Source of the DNA: Sepioteuthis lessoniana
Lineage: Eukaryota; Mollusca; Cephalopoda; Myopsida; Loliginidae
Direction: 5' to 3'
Assembly: GCA_963585895.1 (NCBI GenBank)
Contig: OY757911.1
Location: 94,451,624-94,515,623 of the forward strand
Length of the DNA stretch: 64,000 bases
Shown here: positions 57,237-64,000 of the stretch, in pieces
How the letters are laid out: every line of letters begins with the position of its first letter
Numbering within the stretch: position 1 is the first letter of the stretch
The notes under the pieces: generated by a model
Databases searched by the model: none
What the model was told of the DNA's origin: nothing
The model's input: only the letters and a program-made list of their open reading frames with translations
Position numbers and translations under genes: made by a program

Positions 57237-57859
57237 ATCAAACTTCACTTGGCTAGCTTGCAAGAACACACTTCTTTTATTTTTGTCACGGTAGAAATTA
57301 TACAATCTTACTTTTATTCTATGGTGTTTTACTTTCACTGACAAAAACTGATTTGGTATAAGCAATGTAAAACATCTCAATAAGCGTATGTTTAATTTTT
57401 AACTCTTGAAAAGCGAAGCGTTACTTCTGTTGGAACAAAGCTTTCAAAATTGAGTATCACTGACTTTATTTTGATCATCTTAATGGTATCTTTTTCCTTT
57501 TTCTGCTTTAAGATCGAGTTGAGTGTCTAAATTCCGTGCTCACGCGCGGAATACGAGCATGATGTCCAAATCTACCTTGAGATTATTTATACAGTCTTGT
57601 TTTGCAAATGCACTACTTCTTTCACCTTAAGTAATTTTCAGTTTGCGTTGCTGTCTCTTCAGAAACCGATGAGCTCTCTTTTATCCGGAACTATTCTTGG
57701 TAATGCAAAGATTTGTTATGTCAGATTACAGCATTTGGATGTACTTTAAGTCTGAACGAGAATAAGTGTGGGTTTCCCCCAAATATAGAAAGAAAAAATA
57801 AACTAACTATTTTTATAGTTTTTATCGAAAGAAAATCACTATGTTCCGTTAATGTTTGA

Positions 57860-57861
57860 AC

Positions 57862-57892
<31 letters not shown>

Positions 57893-57957
57893 ATTTGGTT
57901 TCATTCTATTGAGACTTCTTGGAGAGAGAACTAAAATCCTTCTATTCAGATTCATGC

Positions 57958-57994
<37 letters not shown>

Positions 57995-58102
57995 GATCTA
58001 TCACATTCTAATTAAATTTATTTCATTCTATTGAGACTTCTTGGAGAGATAACTAAAATCATTCTATTCAGATTCATGCCTATCTATCTATCTATCTATC
58101 TG
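57860..58102. repeat. Two-unit minisatellite with TATC arrays (copy 1)
   Basis: Units of about 95-125 bases, each with 'attctattgagacttcttgg' and 'attctattcagattcatgcc' (first base of one varies), separated by (TATC)n. Confidence 0.92.
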
Positions 58103-59106
58103 TACAATTGGGGTTTCAAAATTATACGCATTAACGCGCGTTAATATATTATGCATATAAATATTTTTTCTTGCAGATGCTATATTTTTGTCTATAATTT
58201 CTATTATTTATACACTTTTCCTATGAGTATTGGTTGCGTCAGTTAAGTTCGTCGTGAGGAAACAAAATAAAGTAATAAGAAATCTATCAGATACATAGAA
58301 AAGAGTCCAGTAAGTTTAACAAAATATTTTATTCATTTCAATTCATTGTATCATTATTCAATCATCATAGGATTTTTATTGCCATAGTATGACTTTACTG
58401 TTGCATGGGACCCTGACCAAAAACAAGACTGAACACATCAAAACGAATCAGCTACATTTAAGGAAGTGATTATCATGGGGTATATCGTAGGAAAGTAAAT
58501 CAAAAACTTGGCAATCGTTTCTTGGACCTTAGACCTTCGTGTTTACGTTTATTGTAAAGCTGGAATCCGCATCACCTGAGATAAACGTATAACGTTTGGT
58601 TCTGACTTATGATTTCATTGTCTCTCTGGTATTCTTCAAACCGCCCTGTCTTCTGAGTAGGAACAAGCTCTTCTAGACCCCCTTCTTTTCTCCGGGACCT
58701 GCAAAGACCCGTTTCTCAGTTTTCTTGTATTTTTCTGTTTGATTTGTGAGACTCTTTACAAGCCAACATCTAGCACAAGTTTCCTTTTCCTTTATCTGCG
58801 CAGTGTAGTTGTCTTAGTTTCGCGCTGCGTCAGATTGAATATTTACATTCAAAATTCATTTTAAGTATGACCATTCCTGTCTAATATGTCATGGATCAAT
58901 CTGCGGATATTAGCATCTGTTTCTATCGTAAGCTAACAAAATGGAACAAAAATTGTGTGAATATGACAGGTCTATAGAAATAAATACGTGGGAAAGAAGA
59001 AATTCTATAAAATTTTATGCCTCATCAATCTAATGAAGCATGAAATTGGGGGGCGACACTTAACATTTCTTGATTGTATGCTACGCAGAGAGATACTCAC
59101 ATTTTA

Positions 59107-59202
59107 TAAAAATTGTGTCCAGTGTATGACACTAAACTACATCTGAATAAGAAGTTTCTGGAGATCTGGGGAGGTTAGAGTACTCCTTCATTACCATTTG
59201 TG
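59107..59202 (-). repeat. L fragment at the duplication junction (copy 2)
   Basis: Counterpart of 54150-54245, beginning within about 10 bases of the junction. Confidence 0.75.
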
Positions 59203-59709
59203 TGTTTGTGTGTGCTTGTTGGTGTAAGTGTGTGTGAGTGTGCGCGTTTAATTTTTAAACTGTGCTGTTCTTGACTTGAAAGTTTACTTCAAATTTTTCA
59301 GCTTTTTGCTCATTGAAACGTTCCATGGATTTTATTTATTTATTTATATATTTTATCACGGAGTCTCGTCATTGTGAGGTAGTTAACGAGTTAGAAACGT
59401 ATTTCTATTACTAACGAGTTCGATCTTATTCTAAGTGTCCAATACTTGCTTCAGTGTGATAAATTTTAGCCGTGCTTAGGATATGAGGGTGATATATGTG
59501 GTGTTTTGTTTGGCTAACTCAAATAGCCAAACATATCTATTATGTCGTTCGATCTCACCGTTTAAAATAGTTAGCAAATTTCTAATCGTCATCGTACACA
59601 AGTTACATTCAGGAAAGTATTAGTCAATGCTTTTTTTTTTCTGTTACGGACGAGATCCTCCCAAAAAATGAAATCAAATGTTTCCTAAAATTGTTTTACA
59701 AACATTGAA

Positions 59710-59890
59710 TATATATACCCCACAACTCCAACAAGGGTAGGATATGACACGAGGTCAACTTTAAAGCCGAGTAATCCTGATTTGAATTAAGAGTGCTCCT
59801 TTTCTTAGATTGCTTACCTCACCAAGTCTAAAGAATCCAGTCGGGCTTGTTATTTACCCATAGCTCAGAGTGGTAAAATAGATGAAATTA
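59710..59890 (-). mobile_element. S3 tail fragment (copy 2)
   Basis: Same as copy 1 but with the extra 'attgcttacctcacc' and following bases, which match the S3 order better ('ctgcctaacc' in reverse S3). Confidence 0.72.
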
Positions 59891-60184
59891 TGCTTTTCCC
59901 AAGTGGATTAGCATGACTTGAAATATAACCAGTGTCATTTAGGATATGAAATCATGTCGCTAATTTTAGCACCAACGATAATAACTGTTTCGTTCTGCAC
60001 GCCTCCCTTTGAAAAAAATTATAATTTGTTCTGCTGTTCTGCTTATGTTGGTTTTAAGATATCACAGTTGAAGAACCATGAGATTTTTTTCTTATAAGCA
60101 TAACTACTTGCAAGCTTATATTGTTTCTGGAACAAGGTCAGAAGCACGGGACACACACGGAAAATCAAACACATTATCAATAGC

Positions 60185-60388
60185 TTGTTGATAAGCAAGA
60201 CAGAAGAATATAATCCTCGATACTTTTCGAACTATTTTCTAGCCATCAGTGTTCGTAGGCATCACGAAATTGATAAAGGACCGTTATATTTGGTCGAATC
60301 AACTAAAGTGAAAAAACAGAGAGAGACGGGAAGAGATTTTCAGTGCAACCTCTTCTACTGGGGCAAACTTCATAACAAGAAGGTATAA
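60185..60388 (+). CDS. Unrecognised 67-codon frame (copy 2), candidate exon
   Basis: Counterpart of 55202-55405, with Met3 to Ile and Cys17 to Tyr. Unknown function; see copy 1. Confidence 0.25.
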   Translation: MLISKTEEYNPRYFSNYFLAISVRRHHEIDKGPLYLVESTKVKKQRETGRDFQCNLFYWGKLHNKKV

Positions 60389-61012
60389 AATGAAGATGAA
60401 TTGTATAAGATCGAAGTCGTCTACGTTTGCAAGATCTTCTGCAGCTAATGAAAAATTAAATATCAACACTTCTTGAAGCTAGGATTGTAATTCAGACAGG
60501 GTCTAAGATGCTGGCATTAAAACTAGTTTTATATGCAGTGGTCACTTCCCACCACTAGAGACCGTTTTGCAAACCTGTGTAACCCACTACAAAAGGTTAA
60601 TCACGAGAAATCTCGCTATCGTTGCATAAGATTGTCTGACACAAGAGATTTCAGTTTTTGAAAAGGCTGAGTCAGTTTATCAAGAGCGAAAAGTCACTTC
60701 TTGAATGACCAGATTTGTAAAAGTATGGATTTTTCTTAGATCAACTTGCAAATACTATTTCACAATTTCTTGTTTTTAAGACCGGTCCAGAGCGTTATTG
60801 TAACATCGGCAATAAAGTGACTGGGATGTATTTTTTTACCACGTGTCTGACTATTCTTTTGCTGATATGAACAACCCTATCTCGTCATTATCTCAACGTC
60901 TCGATCCTGTAACTTTCTTTGAGACAGCAACATAACACGTAGACTACGACTTAGAAGGTTTCGGCTGTACACACTTTCTATAAATATGATGCATCAGAAT
61001 TCACAAATCCTC

Positions 61013-61082
61013 GTTACTACCGCGACAGTCCAGCTCGAAACGAATCCTCTAATCAGAGTTTCAGTAAATTTGTACATAATGA
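61013..61082. repeat. 70-bp segment matching the mariner relic insert (copy 2)
   Basis: Identical in position and sequence context to 56030-56099. Confidence 0.9.
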
Positions 61083-61469
61083 AGGTCTTTATAGCGTGTT
61101 GATACATCCTGAATAATTAATGGCTTGTCTCATTTGTAGTAGCACTATTATCTTTACTTTTGGATTAATATTCTTGGCAAAGGTATGAACTTCTTTATCC
61201 ATCATTTATTTGTAGAATAGCATCTCTTCTTTTCTTCTACCAAAATAGTATTAGCAAAAGATAGCCCACAGATATTGATATGCTCATAAAAAAAAGAAAA
61301 AGAAACGTGTATCATTTTTGATAGACTCAGAAAGTATAAGCCAAATGTATAATTCTAAGACTATCTGATTTGCATTTCTGCTAGAACTTGCATATTTTTG
61401 TATAATTAATAATATTGAAAGAACATCATTTTCTTAGAGCGTGTAGTACACGAAGTTGTTTAATATTTT

Positions 61470-61885
61470 TTTTTATGACATCTGAAATCTTGTAAGCTAT
61501 TTTATGCCGAATCCCGTTTATGCTTATGTTAAACATATAAGATTTGTGAACAAATTGTCAGTAGGCAACATTTTTAACAGCCAAAACTGATCTACTTGCA
61601 AACATTTAAATGGTTCCAAGTATTCCAATATGACATAAATAATTCTATCTATTATGAATCATTTGTTAACACACATTCAAATGTTTTCAAATATTGCTAT
61701 ACAACATTAACATTTTGATTTTAAAAAGTCATTTCTTTATACACATTTAAATGGATATGCCTGTGATTTGTTACCGAATAGTTTGTAGAAATGTTTACTT
61801 TTATCAAAAAAGATAAAACTAATTTGTCTGAACACAGTTAAGTGGTTTCGAGTATTGCTATGTAATACATATAATTTAATTTTTT
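61470..61885 (+). repeat. L head and subrepeats (copy 2)
   Basis: Counterpart of 56490-56900. Confidence 0.7.
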
Positions 61886-62143
61886 GCCCTATATTTTTAT
61901 GGCGATAACCGTAACGCTTATTGCACATCCCATTGAATACAGTTTAATGGCATACTGAACACACTATGTTTCTTTTTTTTATTTTAAGAAGGGTTACTAC
62001 TACGATGGGGACATAGTTTGCATATACCAGGCCCTGCCGACGGGGCAATCTTCTTAGTTTAATGCTCAAGATTATCTTGAACAAAATATAGAAGAATTTT
62101 TTTGGTGTAGATTTAATACAATAAATTGCCATAGTCAATGTAC

Positions 62144-62227
62144 TATCTCTCTCTTTCTCTCTCTCCGCTTCCCTCCCTCCCTCCCTCCCTCCCTCTCTCT
62201 CTTTCTTTCTCTCTCTCTCTCTCTCTC
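62144..62227. repeat. (CT)n/(CCCT)n microsatellite (copy 2)
   Basis: Longer version of the copy 1 array, with five CCCT units. Confidence 0.95.
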
Positions 62228-62849
62228 AATCAAACTTCACTTGGCTAGCTTGCAAGAACACACTTCTTTTATTTTTGTCACGGTAGAAATTATATAATCT
62301 TACTTTTATTCTATGGTGTTTTACTTTCACTGACAAAAACTGATTTGGTATAAGCAATGTAAAACATCTCAATAAGCGTAAGTTTAATTTTTAACTCTTG
62401 AAAAGCGAAGCGTTACTTCTGTTGGAACAAAGCTTTCAAAATTGAGTATCACTGACTTTATTTTGATCATCTTAATGGTATCTTTTTCCTTTGTCTGCTT
62501 TAAGATCGAGTTGAGTGTCTAAATTCCGTGCTCACGCGCGGAATACGAGCATGATGTCCAAATCTACCTTGAGATTATTTATACAGTCTTGTTTTGCAAA
62601 TGCACTACTTCTTTCACCTTAAGTAATTTTCAGTTTGCGTTGCTGTCTCTTCAGAAACCGATGAGCTCTCTTTTATCCGGAACTATTCTTGGTAATGCAA
62701 AGATTTGTTATGTCAGATTACAGCATTTGGATGTACTTTAAGTCTGAACGAGAATAAGTGTGGGTTTCCCCCAAATATAGAAAGAAAAAATAAACTAACT
62801 ATTTTTATAGTTTTTATCGAAAGAAAATCACTATGTTCCGTTAATGTTT

Positions 62850-62853
62850 GAAC

Positions 62854-62884
<31 letters not shown>

Positions 62885-62949
62885 ATTTGGTTTCATTCTA
62901 TTGAGACTTCTTGGAGAGAGAACTAAAATCCTTCTATTCAGATTCATGC

Positions 62950-62982
<33 letters not shown>

Positions 62983-63092
62983 GATCTATCACATTCTAAT
63001 TAAATTTATTTCATTCTATTGAGACTTCTTGGAGAGATAACTAAAATCATTCTATTCAGATTCATGCCTATCTATCTATCTATCTATCTGTA
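62850..63092. repeat. Two-unit minisatellite with TATC arrays (copy 2)
   Basis: Counterpart of 57860-58102 with different TATC counts. Confidence 0.92.
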
Positions 63093-64000
63093 CAATTGGG
63101 GTTTCAAAATTATACGCATTAACGCGCGTTAATATATTATGCATATAAATATTTTTTCTTGCAGATGCTATATTTTTGTCTATAATTTCTATTATTTATA
63201 CACTTTTCCTATGAGTATTGGTTGCGTCAGTTAAGTTCGTCGTGAGGAAACAAAATAAAGTAATAAGAAATCTATCAGATACATAGAAAAGAGTCCAGTA
63301 AGTTTAACAAAATATTTTATTCATTTCAATTCATTGTATCATTATTCAATCATCATAGGATTTTTATTGCCATAGTATGACTTTACTGTTGCATGGGACC
63401 CTGACCAAAAACAAGACTGAACACATCAAAACGAATCAGCTACATTTAAGGAAGTGATTATCATGGGGTATATCGTAGGAAAGTAAATCAAAAACTCGGC
63501 AATCGTTTCTTGGACCTTAGACCTTCGTGTTTACGTTTATTGTAAAGCTGGAATCCGCATCACCTGAGATAAACGTATAACGTTTGGTTCTGACTTATGA
63601 TTTCATTGTCTCTCTGGTATTCTTCAAACCGCCCTGTCTTCTGAGTAGGAACAAGCTCTTCTAGACCCCCTTCTTTTCTCCGGGACCTGCAAAGACCCGT
63701 TTCTCAGTTTTCTTGTATTTTTCTGTTTGATTTGTGAGACTCTTTACAAGCCAACATCTAGCACAAGTTTCCTTTTCCTTTATCTGCGCAGTGTAGTTGT
63801 CTTAGTTTCGCGCTGCGTCAGATTGAATATTTACATTCAAAATTCATTTTAAGTATGACCATTCCTGTCTAATATGTCATGGATCAATCTGCGGATATTA
63901 GCATCTGTTTCTATCGTAAGCTAACAAAATGGAACAAAAATTGTGTGAATATGACAGGTCTATAGAAATAAATACGTGGGAAAGAAGAAATTCTATAAAA

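Larger units (their letters stand above)
54140..59096. repeat. Tandem duplication, copy 1 (about 4.96 kb)
   Basis: Starts at 'tcacattttataaaaattg' and is repeated in direct orientation from 59097. Divergence is low, mostly scattered single substitutions, repeat-length changes and one 25-base gap near 54860. It contains old L and S3 fragments, two short unrecognised frames and TATC repeats, described separately. Confidence 0.97.
59097..64000. repeat. Tandem duplication, copy 2 (truncated by window end)
   Basis: Direct repeat of 54140 onward. Offsets are 4957 at the start, 4983 after the 25-base gap and 4988 at the window end. About 80 bases of the unit are still missing at 64000, so the next junction lies just outside. 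Confidence 0.97.

Noticed and set aside
54140-64000. Two separate loci that look alike by shared transposons
   Set aside because: Similarity is continuous through non-repeat sequence, so it is one duplicated unit.

Overview
The window looks like intergenic or long-intron DNA of an animal, most likely a cephalopod and probably an octopus. It is AT-rich and packed with (TA)n, (CA)n and (TATC)n arrays. It also holds tRNA-derived SINEs in at least four head types, a Tx1-like LINE, many short 3' ends of an RTE-like LINE, and mariner relics. The organism is inferred from this repeat mix, not from a host gene. I found no host gene I can name. The only long reading frames belong to LINEs. A few short frames (5250-5576, 43636-43878 and the duplicated 55202-55405 / 60185-60388) are unrecognised candidates at best.

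Layout. 0-21 kb: SINE and repeat fragments in AT-rich DNA, with three 5'-truncated RTE-like LINE ends (8.9-9.6, 10.17-10.61, 13.0-13.56 kb). 21.45-24.63 kb: Tx1-like LINE copy A on the minus strand with a 16-bp target-site duplication. 25-31 kb: SINE fragments, two anonymous repeat pairs, an S4 SINE inside TA arrays, and an internally deleted mariner carrying a short telomere-like run (29.4-30.35 kb). 31.26-34.46 kb: LINE copy B, same orientation, 17-bp target-site duplication, body broken by one stop. 34.6-49.5 kb: dense SINE, composite-repeat and microsatellite territory with more RTE ends, two palindromic structures and a (TA) tract of about 213 bp. 49.5-54.1 kb: homopolymer-rich DNA, two LINE 3' ends each with a TAA tail, and a mariner pseudogene. 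54.14 kb to the window end: a tandem duplication with a period of about 4.96-4.99 kb, the second copy running off the window.

Names used below are local labels. S1: SINE with head 'CATTGGCATAATGG' and tail 'GCCAACTTTACTTATA'. S2 and S3: tRNA-headed SINEs that share a central segment but have different tails. S4: SINE with a Ser/Leu-tRNA-like head. S5: SINE with head 'TGGCGCAGCGGATAG'. L: an interspersed composite repeat with internal subrepeats. Its one end matches the S2 tail in reverse and its other end matches the S3 tail. R5 and R6: anonymous repeat pairs.

The elements do not form a pathway. What they show together is repeated retroposition (target-site duplications at 2.3, 4.6, 10.2, 21.5, 31.3 and 42.2 kb), tail swapping among SINEs, growth of microsatellites from SINE tails and from LINE codons, and one recent kilobase-scale tandem duplication. 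I did not find an undescribed functional system. The best leads are the modular SINE/L architecture, the telomere-like filler in a mariner, the 70-bp inverted match between a mariner relic and the duplicated unit, and the duplication itself.
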